Both the position numbers and the translations under genes were made by a program. Below are positions 50,813 through 59,844 of a stretch of DNA of 64,000 bases, piece after piece. The notes under the pieces were generated by a model. It was not told where the DNA came from. It searched no databases and saw nothing but the letters and a program-made list of their open reading frames with translations. The DNA comes from JBFMFR01 sp040752025 (GTDB lineage: Bacteria > Chloroflexota > Anaerolineae > Anaerolineales > UBA4823). The DNA is taken from positions 186,001 through 250,000 of the forward strand of contig JBFMFR010000003.1 of assembly GCA_040752025.1 (NCBI GenBank), written 5' to 3'. Position 1 is the first letter of the stretch, and each line of letters starts with the position of its first letter.

Positions 50813-52000
50813 CTACAGGAGGCGCAGCACCAGGCCCTTCAAGTAAGCCCCTTCAGGGAAGTTCAACGCCACGGGGTGGTCCGAGCTCTGCTGCAGGCGA
50901 CCCACGATTTGCGCCTGCACGCCGGCGTCGAGGGCCGCCCCGGCAACGATCTTCTGGAACAGGTCCGGGTCGACCCCGCCGGAGCAGGAGAAAGTCGCCA
51001 GCAGACCGCCGGGGCGCAGCAGCTTGAAGGCCAGCAAATTGATGTCCTTGTAGCCGCGCGCCGCCCGGGTGGCCTGGGCGGCCGTGGCAGCGAACTTGGG
51101 CGGGTCCAGGATGACCAGGTCGAAACTGCGCCCCTGGTCGCGGAACGCGCGCAGCGCCTGGAAGACGTCTGCCGGCAGCCATTCGACCGGCCCGGCGGGC
51201 AGGTCGTTCAGCGCCAGATTGCGCCGCGCCATATCCAACGCTTCCTCCGAGGCGTCGATGGCCGTCAGCCCTGCAGCGCCATGCGCCAGAGCGAAGGCGG
51301 CAAAACCCCCGGTATAGCTGAAGCAATCCAATACCTGGCGCCCGCCGGCCAACTGCCCGACGTGCAGGCGGTTCTGGCGCTGGTCCAGGTAATAACCCGT
51401 CTTGTGGCCCTGGCGCACATCCACCCAGAATTTCAACCCGTTTTCGTGAATCTGGAGCGCATCCGCAGGCATCTCGCCATACAGCAAGCCCGTGCGCAGC
51501 GGCAAACCTTCCAGTTCGCGCACCCCGGCGTCCGAACGCTCGTAGATGCACGCCGGCTGGCTCAATTCCACCAGCGCGGCGACGATCTGCTCGCGCCAGC
51601 GCTCCGGGCCGCTGCTGAGCAACTGCACCACCAGTGTATCCGCATAGCGGTCGACGATCAGACCCGGCAGGCCGTCCGACTCGGCGTGCACCAGGCGCAG
51701 GGCATTTGTCTCCTGCGGCAGCACCAGCGCCTTACGGGCCGCCAACGCCCGTTCCAGGCGGGTGCGCAAGAAATCCGCATCGATGCGCTCATCCGGGTTC
51801 CAGGACCAGGCGCGCACGCGGATTTGAGAATGCGAACTGTAAGCGCCCCAGGCCAGGAAGGACCCATCCGCGGCGACCAGGCGCACCGTCTCGCCATCCG
51901 GCGGATCACCTTGCAGCGAGGCGACCGCCCCCGAGAACACCCACGGGTGGCGGCGCAGCAGTGCTCTTTCGCGCCCGGGCTTCAACCGGACTTCGTACAT
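50813..52000 (-). CDS. rlmI: 23S rRNA m5C methyltransferase RlmI-like
   Basis: 395 residues. N-terminal PUA domain (LKPGRERALLRRHPWVFSGA, AADGSFLAWGAYSSHSQIRV), a central EEHEHH-like domain (GLPGLIVDRYADTLVVQLLS), and the methyltransferase domain with VLDCFSYTGGFAAFALAHGA, DASEEALDMARRN, DLVILDPPKFA and ATFSCSGGVDPDLF, whose cysteine is the catalytic one of RlmI. It methylates C1962 of 23S rRNA in E. coli. The start shares one base with the upstream gene's stop. Confidence 0.9.
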   Translation of the reverse strand: MYEVRLKPGRERALLRRHPWVFSGAVASLQGDPPDGETVRLVAADGSFLAWGAYSSHSQIRVRAWSWNPDERIDADFLRTRLERALAARKALVLPQETNALRLVHAESDGLPGLIVDRYADTLVVQLLSSGPERWREQIVAALVELSQPACIYERSDAGVRELEGLPLRTGLLYGEMPADALQIHENGLKFWVDVRQGHKTGYYLDQRQNRLHVGQLAGGRQVLDCFSYTGGFAAFALAHGAAGLTAIDASEEALDMARRNLALNDLPAGPVEWLPADVFQALRAFRDQGRSFDLVILDPPKFAATAAQATRAARGYKDINLLAFKLLRPGGLLATFSCSGGVDPDLFQKIVAGAALDAGVQAQIVGRLQQSSDHPVALNFPEGAYLKGLVLRLL

Positions 52001-53208
52001 CAGATCACCCCGGTGATCTTACCTGCCTCTTCGATCACGTTCATGGCGTTTTCGATCTCTTCCGGATCGTGAGCCGCCGTGACGGTGGCGCGCAGGCGCG
52101 CCAGACCGGGCGGCACTGCCGGCGAAACCACCGGCAGAACGAAGGTATCGCGGTGCTGGGCTTCGCGCGTCATGGCGTAAGCCAGCTCGTCTTCGCCGCA
52201 CAGCACCGGCACGATCGCCGTTTCAGTTTGCATGGTATCGAAGCCGCGCGCTTTGAGCCCGCCGATGAACTGCTCGGTATTGGCGCGCAGTTTGTCCACC
52301 CGCCAGGGCTCATCCAGGATCACCTCGAAAGCCGCCTTCGCCGCGGCAGCCTGGGCTGGCGGCAGCGCCGCCGAGAAAATATAAGCCCGGCTGGCATGCC
52401 GCAAGAAGCGGATCAGGTCCGCATCCCCGGCCACATAGCCGCCCACAGACGGGATGGTCTTGCTCAACGTGCCCATCTTGATGTCGATCGTACCCGGCAT
52501 GCCGAAGTGTTCTTCGACGCCGCGCCCGGTTTTGCCCAACACGCCCACGGAATGGGCCTCATCGACCATCAACCAGGCCTGGTATTTGCGGCACAATTCA
52601 ACCAGTTTGGGGAAATCGATGATATCCCCATCCATGCTGAAGACCGAATCGCACACCACCAGCTTGGCAGCCCCGTCCGGCACCTGTTGTAACCTGGCCT
52701 CCAGGGCCTCCATATCGTTGTGGCGGAAACGCAGGAACCTTGCCCCTGACATCAAACAGCCATCCACGATGCTGGCGTGGTTGAGCTTGTCCGAGATCAC
52801 GTAGTCGCCGCGCCCCAGCAGGGTCGAGACGACCGTCAGGTTGGTAACGTAGCCAGATGAATAGGTGACGGCTGCATCAGCACCTTTGAAGGCGGCGATG
52901 GTCGCCTCCATCTCTTCGTGCAGCGCCAGAGAACCGGCCAGCAGGCGCACCCCATGCGTGCCCGTGCCGTACTTGTCCACAGCCGCCTTGGCTGCCTCAT
53001 TGATACGGGGGTGGCCCACCAGGCCCAGGTAGCTGTAGGAAGCATACATCCCCATTTCACGGCCTCGAACCAGGACGCGCGAACCGCCGCGCAGCTCCGA
53101 GGCGGGCTGGTTGTAATAATACAGATCCGCCTCCAGGAAATCGGCTATGCGCTTATTCATGGCATGGATGCGCTGCATGACCGTGTCTTCAGCTTTGATA
53201 TGATTCAT
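52000..53208 (-). CDS. Alpha-oxoamine synthase (PLP-dependent acyltransferase)
   Basis: 402 residues from ATG 53208 (GAGGAGCGATCT). Fold-type I landmarks: ASYSYLGLVGHPRINEAAKA, GTGTHGVRLLAGSLALHEEM, SSGYVTNLTVVSTLLG, MVDEAHSVGVLGKTGRGVEE and the PLP lysine in MGTLSKTIPSVGGYVAG. Relatives are glycine C-acetyltransferase, 8-amino-7-oxononanoate synthase and serine palmitoyltransferase; the IDIKMGTLSKTIPSVGGY region looks closer to the last. No biotin or threonine pathway gene is adjacent, so the amino acid and acyl-CoA are left open. Confidence 0.88.
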   Translation of the reverse strand: MNHIKAEDTVMQRIHAMNKRIADFLEADLYYYNQPASELRGGSRVLVRGREMGMYASYSYLGLVGHPRINEAAKAAVDKYGTGTHGVRLLAGSLALHEEMEATIAAFKGADAAVTYSSGYVTNLTVVSTLLGRGDYVISDKLNHASIVDGCLMSGARFLRFRHNDMEALEARLQQVPDGAAKLVVCDSVFSMDGDIIDFPKLVELCRKYQAWLMVDEAHSVGVLGKTGRGVEEHFGMPGTIDIKMGTLSKTIPSVGGYVAGDADLIRFLRHASRAYIFSAALPPAQAAAAKAAFEVILDEPWRVDKLRANTEQFIGGLKARGFDTMQTETAIVPVLCGEDELAYAMTREAQHRDTFVLPVVSPAVPPGLARLRATVTAAHDPEEIENAMNVIEEAGKITGVI

Positions 53209-53313
53209 AGATCGCTCCTCAATTAATTGCAGGTAATGGGCCAAGTTTAGTCCAGGCAGCGCGAACTGTCAACATCTGGATACAATCCAGATCGAAAAAA
53301 GGCGCATTCCGTA

Positions 53314-55359
53314 TCAGGCATCGCCCGCCAGGCTGCGCAGGCCGGCCTCGTCCAAGACAGGCACGCCCAGTTCCTGCGCCTTGGCCAGCTTGGAGCCCGG
53401 GCTGTCTCCCACCACAAGGTAGCTGGTCTTTTTGCTGACCGCGTCGGTCACCTTGCCGCCGTGAGATTGGATATAGGCTTTGGCCTCGTCGCGCGATAAG
53501 CCCGGCAGCGTACCCGTGACCACGAAGGTCAGGCCTGCCAGCGGCTGGGCACGGCTGTCTGGCAGGGCAGCCGGCTCGGCCCTCGGCCATACGCCTGCCT
53601 GGCGCAGCTTCCCCAGCACCTGGCGGTTGGCCGGACGGGCGAACCAATCTACGATCGCCTGGGCGATATTGGGGCCGATCCCCTCCACCCGCTGCAAGTC
53701 TTCCAGCGTGGCGCTCCCGAGCAAATCCAGGTCAGGGAAATAGCGCGCCAGGTCAGCGGCCACTACCTCCCCCACACCGCGGACGCCCAGGGCGGTGAGC
53801 AGGCGCGCCAGCGAACGACCGCGCGAGGCATCAACCGCTTGCAGCAGGTTGTCCGCCTTTTTCTCGGCGAAGCCCTCCAGGGCCAACAGGGCCTCGCGCT
53901 GCAAGGTGTACAAATCCGCCACGTCTTTCACCTGGCCGCTGGCGACCAACTGCTCGACGATCTTGATCCCCAGGCCGACGATATCCATCGCACCCCGGGA
54001 GACGAAATGCTCCAGGTTGCGGATCAACTGCGCCGGGCAGGCAGCGTTGACGCAGTACCAGTCCACCTCGCCGGGCAGATTCTCGACCGGCTCGCCGCAG
54101 GTCGGGCAGACCTGCGGCGGCTGGTACGGGGCCGCCCCTGCCTCGCGCAGCTCTACCACCGGGCCGATCACGTAGGGGATCACCTCGCCAGCGCGCTTGA
54201 CGCGCACGCGGTCCCCGATGCGGATATCCTTCTCGGCGATGTAATCGAAATTGTGCAGCGTGGCCTGCTTGACGATCACGCCGCCGATATCAACCGGCTC
54301 GAGCATGGCGTAAGGCGTCAGCCGCCCCGTGCGGCCCACGTTCACGCCGATGTTGAGCAATCGGGTGGTCACCTCCTGGGCCGGGAACTTGAAGGCCACC
54401 GCGCCGCGCGGGTCCTTGCCGACGTAGCCCAGGTTTTCGGCCAGTTGCAGATCGTCGATCTTGATCACCACGCCGTCGGCTTCGAAGGGCAGCTTTGCCC
54501 GGCCATCGGCCCAGGCCTCGCAGGTAGTGATGGCATCCTCCAGCGTTTTGTGGAAAGAGGCATCCTGCGTCACCGGGAAACCCAGTGAAGCCAGGTAGGC
54601 CAGCCGCTCCCACTGCGTATTGGGGAACTGGCCCTCTCCCGCCACGATGGCGTACACCAGCAGGTTGAGCGGCCTGGCAGCCGTCAGCGCCGGGTCGAGC
54701 TGGCGCAGGGACCCGGCAGCCGTATTGCGCGGGTTCAGATAGGTCTTCTCACCGGCCTGCTCCAGGCGGCGGTTGAGTTCCTCGAAATCCTTTACGTTAA
54801 TGAAGACTTCCCCGCGCACCACCAGGTACTCGGGCGCTGCCGGGCCAGCCGGATCGACCGGGATGCGCAGCGGCAGGGCGCGCAGCGTGCGCAGGTTAGT
54901 GGTGACATCTTCGCCCACCTCGCCGTCGCCGCGCGTGGCGCCCTGGACGAATTGGCCCTGGCGGTAATGCAGCACCACCGACAGGCCATCGATCTTGGGC
55001 TCGACCACGTAGCTGGCGGCCGAGACGCGCTCGTCCAGGCGGACGATGCGCTCGTACCAGGCGCGCACGTCCTGCGCCCCAAAGGCGTTCGCCAGGCTGA
55101 GGATCGGCGCCGGGTGGCGCACCCTGGCGAATCTCTCCGCCGGCTGACTGCCAACGCGCTGGCTGGGCGAATCGGGAGTGATCCACTCAGGATGCTCCGC
55201 CTCGATCTGGCGCAGCTCTGCCAGCAGGTGATCGAATTCGTAATCGCTGATCAGCGGCGCATCCAGGACGTGATAGCGATGATTATGGAAATGCACTTCC
55301 TGGCGCAACTGCGCCAGGCGCGCTTGCAACGCTTGCAGGGCATCAGGCTGGTCGGGCAT
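53314..55359 (-). CDS. ligA: NAD-dependent DNA ligase
   Basis: 681 residues. Ia domain with YHVLDAPLISDYEFDHLLAE, adenylation motif EPKIDGLSVVLHYR (Lys nucleophile), GEVFINVKDFEELN and FEADGVVIKIDDL, OB fold, the zinc finger CPTCGEPVENLPG...CVNAACPAQL, tandem helix-hairpin-helix (VRGVGEVVAADLARYFPDLD, VEGIGPNIAQAIVDW), and the BRCT domain FVVTGTLPGLSRDEAKAYIQ. Complete for the replicative ligase. ATG 55359 is preferred; it overlaps the upstream ctaA end by 17 bases, with GAGG nine bases before it. Confidence 0.96.
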   Translation of the reverse strand: MPDQPDALQALQARLAQLRQEVHFHNHRYHVLDAPLISDYEFDHLLAELRQIEAEHPEWITPDSPSQRVGSQPAERFARVRHPAPILSLANAFGAQDVRAWYERIVRLDERVSAASYVVEPKIDGLSVVLHYRQGQFVQGATRGDGEVGEDVTTNLRTLRALPLRIPVDPAGPAAPEYLVVRGEVFINVKDFEELNRRLEQAGEKTYLNPRNTAAGSLRQLDPALTAARPLNLLVYAIVAGEGQFPNTQWERLAYLASLGFPVTQDASFHKTLEDAITTCEAWADGRAKLPFEADGVVIKIDDLQLAENLGYVGKDPRGAVAFKFPAQEVTTRLLNIGVNVGRTGRLTPYAMLEPVDIGGVIVKQATLHNFDYIAEKDIRIGDRVRVKRAGEVIPYVIGPVVELREAGAAPYQPPQVCPTCGEPVENLPGEVDWYCVNAACPAQLIRNLEHFVSRGAMDIVGLGIKIVEQLVASGQVKDVADLYTLQREALLALEGFAEKKADNLLQAVDASRGRSLARLLTALGVRGVGEVVAADLARYFPDLDLLGSATLEDLQRVEGIGPNIAQAIVDWFARPANRQVLGKLRQAGVWPRAEPAALPDSRAQPLAGLTFVVTGTLPGLSRDEAKAYIQSHGGKVTDAVSKKTSYLVVGDSPGSKLAKAQELGVPVLDEAGLRSLAGDA

Positions 55360-56278
55360 CTTGACAGACCTCACTCTCCGCAAAATTGGTAACAGCCAGC
55401 AGCACCAAGATGATCCAAACGGTGTCCGCCAGGAGCAGGTGCACGAGCTGCATCCAGACCGGGGCCAAGAGCAGCAGATTCACCAGGCCTGCAACCAATT
55501 GCAGCACAAAAAAGGCCGTCAGCAGGCGCACGAAGCGGTGGATGAGCGGGTTGGCACGGAACATTAGCAAGAGGATGCTCAATGCCCCCAGGAATACGCC
55601 CACAACAATGGCGATCAGCGGATGCCAGACGCGCAGGCGCACCAGGAAATGCGCCGTCGGCGTGAAATCCTGGAGGATGCCCTCCCCCAGCGAACGAACC
55701 GGGAAAAGCGTGTCGCCCAGGGCTGTCATCGCCCCAAAAACGCTCAGGGCAAGCACACTCAGGAAAGCAAACACGAACAGCCACAAGCCAATCCCGTGCC
55801 CGTGCAGCACGACCGGCTCGCCGCCGGAAGCCCACCAGGCCGTCAGCGTCAGAGACGCCAGCAGCAGGAAGGTGTTGATCAGGTGGATGGCCATCGAAAC
55901 CACTCGCGCCGTCGAGGCGTCGTTCGCCACCCACTCGAACAACACCAGTCCAGCCCCCACCAGCGCCTCGGTGATGACAAACACCAGCGACAGACCTGCC
56001 CCCAGGCGTACGTTGTGCCGCCGGGGATAAGCGCGCCAGGCCCACAGCACCAGGATGATCACCAGCACCAATGCCAGACCGCTGGTGAGGCGGTGTACGA
56101 ATTCGATAACAGTCTCTATATTCGGCGAGCGCGGCAGTACGACCCCATTGCACAGCGGCCAATGGCTGCCACAACCTGCGCCCGACCCCGTGGCGCGCAC
56201 GTACGCGCCCCACAAGACCACCAAAAGGTTGTAGAGCAGGACGCCCCAGGCGTATTTTGCAAAGTTGGTGAGCTTCAT
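55343..56278 (-). CDS. ctaA: Heme A synthase (CtaA/COX15 family)
   Basis: 311 residues with eight predicted membrane segments. GAYVRATGSGAGCGSHWPLC bears the paired cysteines of the CtaA loop, and heme-ligand histidines lie in IEFVHRLTSGLALV, SMAIHLINTFLLLA, RLRVWHPLIAIVV and QLVHLLLADTVWI. It oxidises heme O to heme A, needed for aa3-type cytochrome oxidase, so the organism should respire oxygen under some conditions. Heme O synthase and oxidase genes are not in the window. Coupled to ligA. Confidence 0.92.
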   Translation of the reverse strand: MKLTNFAKYAWGVLLYNLLVVLWGAYVRATGSGAGCGSHWPLCNGVVLPRSPNIETVIEFVHRLTSGLALVLVIILVLWAWRAYPRRHNVRLGAGLSLVFVITEALVGAGLVLFEWVANDASTARVVSMAIHLINTFLLLASLTLTAWWASGGEPVVLHGHGIGLWLFVFAFLSVLALSVFGAMTALGDTLFPVRSLGEGILQDFTPTAHFLVRLRVWHPLIAIVVGVFLGALSILLLMFRANPLIHRFVRLLTAFFVLQLVAGLVNLLLLAPVWMQLVHLLLADTVWIILVLLAVTNFAESEVCQDARPA

Positions 56279-56319
56279 GGCGGTGTTTATCCCTTAGTTT
56301 CGTGTCAATCGTCCATCTG

Positions 56320-57132
56320 CTAGAACAACCTGACTTGCTGAGCGGGCGGGAACGGCTCCCGTGGCAGACCAGCGATGCGCTTGAAGCGGTCAGCGCTCCC
56401 CGCCGCAAAACCGGCGTAATCGTTATTGAACTGCCCAAACACAGCCTGCACGTACGGCAGTTGGTCCTGGAACTGCTGCCACCAGGCCTGCAGGTTAGCG
56501 TCGCGATCGATGCGCTCCTGGCTATGCTGCTGGAAAGCGCCATGCTGCCCGACCCAGCGCACGTACAGGAAGTCGCTGGTGCGCCGGAATCCACCGGGCA
56601 AACCGGGGAACTCCGTTGCCGCCCAGCACACGCCCTGGCGGGCCAACGCCTGGGCCAGGGGCAGGGCCTCATCTGCAACCCCCGCAGTGTACCACGACTG
56701 GTGGCGAACTTCAACGGCAAAACGTAAATCGCCCGGCAGCCGCTGCACGAAGTCCACCAGGACGGGCAGCCGGCTGGCATCGAAGGAGGGCGGCAACTGG
56801 ATCAGGACCACCCCCAGCCGTTCACCCAGCTCCCTGGCAACCTCCAGGAACTCGCCCATCGCCGCATCCACCCCCACCAGGCCGGCCTCATGCGTGATGA
56901 GGCGCGGCGTCTTCAGGCAAAAGCGGAAAGAAGGCGGAGTCGCCAGCGCCCAGCGCTGCACCGTCTGCGGGCGCGGCGTGCCGTAGAAGGTCGAGTCGAC
57001 CTCCACACAATCGAAAATACGGCTATAATAGCGCAGATAGCCGCTGGCCTTCAGTTCAGCCGGATAGAAGACGCCGCTCCAATCTTTATAGCCGAAACCC
57101 ATCGTACCGATATACCAATCGACCATATTCAC
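56320..57132 (-). CDS. DUF72 (YecE-like) family protein
   Basis: 270 residues, TIM-barrel-like. WYIGTMGFGYKDWSGVFYPA at the N-terminus, then YYSRIFDCVEVDSTFYGTPR, FRFCLKTPRLITHE, VVLIQLPPSFDASRLPVLVD and RFAVEVRHQSWY define the family. Biochemical role unknown, possibly nucleic acid or Fe-S related in some proposals, none proven. The start may be GTG 57132 or ATG 57126; neither has a clear Shine-Dalgarno. Divergent from the glutaredoxin. Confidence 0.85.
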   Translation of the reverse strand: MNMVDWYIGTMGFGYKDWSGVFYPAELKASGYLRYYSRIFDCVEVDSTFYGTPRPQTVQRWALATPPSFRFCLKTPRLITHEAGLVGVDAAMGEFLEVARELGERLGVVLIQLPPSFDASRLPVLVDFVQRLPGDLRFAVEVRHQSWYTAGVADEALPLAQALARQGVCWAATEFPGLPGGFRRTSDFLYVRWVGQHGAFQQHSQERIDRDANLQAWWQQFQDQLPYVQAVFGQFNNDYAGFAAGSADRFKRIAGLPREPFPPAQQVRLF

Positions 57133-57143
57133 CAGGTGCCCAT

Positions 57144-57398
57144 ATGTCCGAAGCCGACATCATCATTTACGCCACTCAATGGTGCGGGGACTGCCGCCGC
57201 GCCCGCCGTTTCTTCGATAAGCACAACATCCCCTACCAGTGGATCGACATCGACCGCGACCGGCAGGCTGAGAAGATCGTCATCCAGACCAACCAGGGCA
57301 TGCGCAGCGTGCCCACAATCGTCTTCTCAGACGGGTCCGTCATGGTAGAGCCCTCGGAGCGGCAGTTGGCTGAAAAGTTCCAGGTGAACCTGGGCTGA
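57144..57398 (+). CDS. Glutaredoxin/mycoredoxin-like protein
   Basis: 84 residues, single thioredoxin fold. Active site WCGDC (Cys14, Cys17), then the cis-Pro strand SVPTIVFSDGS. The CGDC-type active site and short length are like mycoredoxins and NrdH-like proteins of bacteria lacking glutathione. It would reduce mixed disulfides in the cytoplasm. It is expressed divergently from the DUF72 gene; start ATG 57144. Confidence 0.9.
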   Translation: MSEADIIIYATQWCGDCRRARRFFDKHNIPYQWIDIDRDRQAEKIVIQTNQGMRSVPTIVFSDGSVMVEPSERQLAEKFQVNLG

Positions 57399-57416
57399 CC
57401 CTGCCCGCGGCGTCCA

Positions 57417-58082
57417 TCAAACGTTCAACTCCTGCATCGTACCGGTCATCATAAAGATGATCCGTTCGGCGATGTTGGTGACACGGTCGGCGATGCGCTC
57501 CAGGTTATGGGCGCACCACATCAGGTAAGTCGCCCGCGTGACCAGCTCGGGCTTCTTGGCCATGATGCCCACCAGGCGGTCGAAAACCGCCCGGTAGAGT
57601 TCGTCCATCTTCTCGTCCTGGTCGGCGATCTGCCTGGCCCAGGCGGCATCCCGCCTCAAAAAGGCCTGGAGACAATCGGCCAGCATCTTGCGGCTGAGCT
57701 CGCCCATCCTGGGGATCTTTTTGAAAGTTTTCAACAAGGGCTCGTCTTCCATCAAGATCACGGTCTTGGCGATCCCGGCGGCGTGGTCGCCCATGCGCTC
57801 GATCTCCACAACGATGTGGATGGCGGTGATCACGGCGCGTAAATCGCCCGCAGCCGGCTGCTGTGTGGCAATCAACACCAGGCAGGCCTCTTCGATCTTG
57901 AAGCGCAGGGCATTCACTTTTTCATCGTTGGCGATCACCTGCCGTGCCAATTCCACATCCCGCTCGAGCAGCGCCTGCATCGAGCGCTCGATGGCTGCAT
58001 CCACCAACTGGCTGGCGGACACCAGGTCACTGCAAATCTCGCCGAACTCGCGGTCGAAAGCCGCGCGCAAACTATGCGACAT
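57417..58082 (-). CDS. phoU: Phosphate signalling protein PhoU
   Basis: 221 residues from ATG 58082, 14 bases after pstB1. Two PhoU three-helix bundles: RAAFDREFGEICSDLVSASQ with EKVNALRFKIEEACLVLIAT and VVEIERMGDHAAGIAKTV; then MGELSRKMLADCLQAFLRRD with DEKMDELYRAVFDRLVGIM and MWCAHNLERIADRVTNIAER. The ExxRxxDH/N metal-binding motifs are kept in both halves. It tunes Pst transport and restrains PhoR kinase under high phosphate. Confidence 0.93.
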   Translation of the reverse strand: MSHSLRAAFDREFGEICSDLVSASQLVDAAIERSMQALLERDVELARQVIANDEKVNALRFKIEEACLVLIATQQPAAGDLRAVITAIHIVVEIERMGDHAAGIAKTVILMEDEPLLKTFKKIPRMGELSRKMLADCLQAFLRRDAAWARQIADQDEKMDELYRAVFDRLVGIMAKKPELVTRATYLMWCAHNLERIADRVTNIAERIIFMMTGTMQELNV

Positions 58083-58096
58083 GCAATCCCTCCATT

Positions 58097-58864
58097 TCAC
58101 CCCATGCGCCCGGTGATGTAAGATTCGGTCAGTTCCTTCTCCGGCCGTGTGAACATCAATTGGGTGGGGGAAAACTCGATCAGCTCGCCCAACCAAAAGA
58201 AACCCGTGCTGTCCGAAACGCGCGCCGCCTGCTGCATGTTGTGCGTCACAATCACGATGGTGTAATTTTCTTTCAACACGCCGATCAATTCTTCGATGTG
58301 ATACGTGGCAATCGGGTCCAGCGCCGAAGCCGGCTCATCCATCAAGATCACTTCCGGTTCGACTGCCAGGACGCGCGCCAGGCACAGGCGCTGCTGCTGC
58401 CCCAGGGACAGCTCCAGGGCTCCCTTCTCCAGATCGTCTTTCAGCTCATCCCACAGGCCGACCTGTTCCAGGCTGTGCTGCACCAGGTCGCGCTGTTCCT
58501 CTCGAGAGCCCGCCATCCCCAGCACGCGCGGCCCAAAAGCCACGTTGTTGAACACACTCTGCGGGAAAGGATTGGGCTTCTGAAAGACCATGCCCACCCG
58601 CCGGCGCAGGTCCGACAGCACCATCTCCGGCGCATAGATGTCCTGGCCGTTGAGCAGGATCGTGCCATCGACGCGCGTACCGGCGATGGTGTCGTTCATG
58701 CGGTTCAGGCAGCGCAAAAAGGTCGACTTACCGCAGCCGGAAGGACCGATCAGCGCGGTCACCTGGCGCGGCAAAACATCCATATGGATCTGGCTCAAGG
58801 CCCGCGCCTGCCCGTAATAGAAATCCAACTGCTGAACGTGAAAAACCGGGGTGGCATCTTCCAT
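58097..58864 (-). CDS. pstB: Phosphate ABC transporter ATPase PstB, copy 1
   Basis: 255 residues. Walker A IGPSGCGKSTFLRCLNRMND (typical PstB wording), Q-loop VGMVFQKPNPFPQSVF, Walker B VEPEVILMDEPASALDP and H-loop VTHNMQQAARVSD. The ABC signature is ELSLGQQQRLCLAR, with Leu in place of the first Gly of LSGGQ, unlike copy 2. It pairs with phoU and is transcribed away from pstS. The -10 box TAGAAT ends six bases before its ATG. Confidence 0.92.
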   Translation of the reverse strand: MEDATPVFHVQQLDFYYGQARALSQIHMDVLPRQVTALIGPSGCGKSTFLRCLNRMNDTIAGTRVDGTILLNGQDIYAPEMVLSDLRRRVGMVFQKPNPFPQSVFNNVAFGPRVLGMAGSREEQRDLVQHSLEQVGLWDELKDDLEKGALELSLGQQQRLCLARVLAVEPEVILMDEPASALDPIATYHIEELIGVLKENYTIVIVTHNMQQAARVSDSTGFFWLGELIEFSPTQLMFTRPEKELTESYITGRMG

Positions 58865-58870
58865 ACCTGA

Positions 58871-58932
58871 ATTCTACTGCATAACGCCCAGTTTTCCAAA
58901 TATCTTGCCCGGCAACCTGTTTACGGTATAAT
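58871..58932. promoter_or_regulatory. Divergent pstB1/pstS promoters
   Basis: Minus strand: TTGGAA (58899-58894), 17-base spacer, TAGAAT (58876-58871), six bases from the pstB1 ATG. Plus strand: TTGCCC (58905-58910), 16-base spacer, TATAAT (58927-58932), nine bases from the pstS ATG. The two -35 boxes are only five bases apart back to back, so one regulator (PhoB expected) could control both. No clear direct-repeat Pho box was identified. Confidence 0.6.
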
Positions 58933-58941
58933 CAACCCCTG

Positions 58942-59829
58942 ATGAGAGGCATCCACGTTTTGGGAATTATGCTCTTGCTGGCAGGCTTGCTGGGCTGTTC
59001 GGCTCCCTCCCCTGCCCCTGAAAACGCCCCAACCCCCGCACAAACTGCCTACATCGAAAACAAAGGCTCCGATACCATCGTCAACCTGGCCCTGGCGTGG
59101 GCCGAGCGCTACCAGGAGCTGCACCCCGAAGCGCGCATCTCCGTCACCGGCGGCGGCTCGGGCACAGGCATCGCCGCCCTGGTCAACGGCACTGTCGATA
59201 TCGCCAACGCCTCACGGCGCATCAAGACCGAAGAACTCCAGGCCGCAGAGGCCAACGGCACACAGCCGGTCGAATTCGTCATCGCCCGCGATGCCATCGC
59301 CGTGATCGTCAACCCTGCCAACCCAATCGAACGCCTGACCATCCAGCAAATCTCTGATATTTACAGCGGCAACTATCAGAACTGGAGCGAGCTGGGCGGT
59401 GAAGACCGGCCCATTGTGCGCCTGTCGCGCGAGACCAACTCGGGCACTCACGTTTATTTCCTCGAGGAAGTGCTGCGCCTGGGGCAGAAGGAAAACAAGA
59501 CCCTGTTCTCGCCCGACACGCTGCTGTTACCCTCCTCCGAAGGCATTATCTCCGAAGTGCGTGACAATCCCAACGCTATCGGCTACGATGGCCTGGGTTA
59601 CGTCACCCCAGAAGTGAAGATCGTCGCCATCGCCAGGGAGGCGGGCGAGGATTACATCCTGCCCTCGGCCCAAACCGTCAACAACGGCTCCTATCCGATC
59701 GCCCGCGACCTGTACATGTACACCGCCCAGCAGCCGAGCGGCGCCATCCAGACCTACCTGGACTGGATCCTTTCCGCTGAAGCGCAGCAGATCGTGGTCG
59801 AACTGGGCTTCGTGCCGATCCGTCCATAA
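58942..59829 (+). CDS. pstS: Phosphate-binding lipoprotein PstS
   Basis: 295 residues. Lipoprotein signal IMLLLAGLLGC (Cys19). Phosphate-binding parts: ENKGSDTIVNLALAWAERYQ, SVTGGGSGTGIAALVNGTVD, NASRRIKTEEL, FVIARDAIAVIVNPANP and RETNSGTHVYFLEEV. These residues wrap a single phosphate in the periplasm-facing protein. First gene of pstS-pstC-pstA-pstB2-phoB-phoR. No ribosome-binding site is visible, which fits a nearly leaderless mRNA. Confidence 0.93.
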   Translation: MRGIHVLGIMLLLAGLLGCSAPSPAPENAPTPAQTAYIENKGSDTIVNLALAWAERYQELHPEARISVTGGGSGTGIAALVNGTVDIANASRRIKTEELQAAEANGTQPVEFVIARDAIAVIVNPANPIERLTIQQISDIYSGNYQNWSELGGEDRPIVRLSRETNSGTHVYFLEEVLRLGQKENKTLFSPDTLLLPSSEGIISEVRDNPNAIGYDGLGYVTPEVKIVAIAREAGEDYILPSAQTVNNGSYPIARDLYMYTAQQPSGAIQTYLDWILSAEAQQIVVELGFVPIRP

Positions 59830-59844
59830 GAACAGCCTGTGAGA

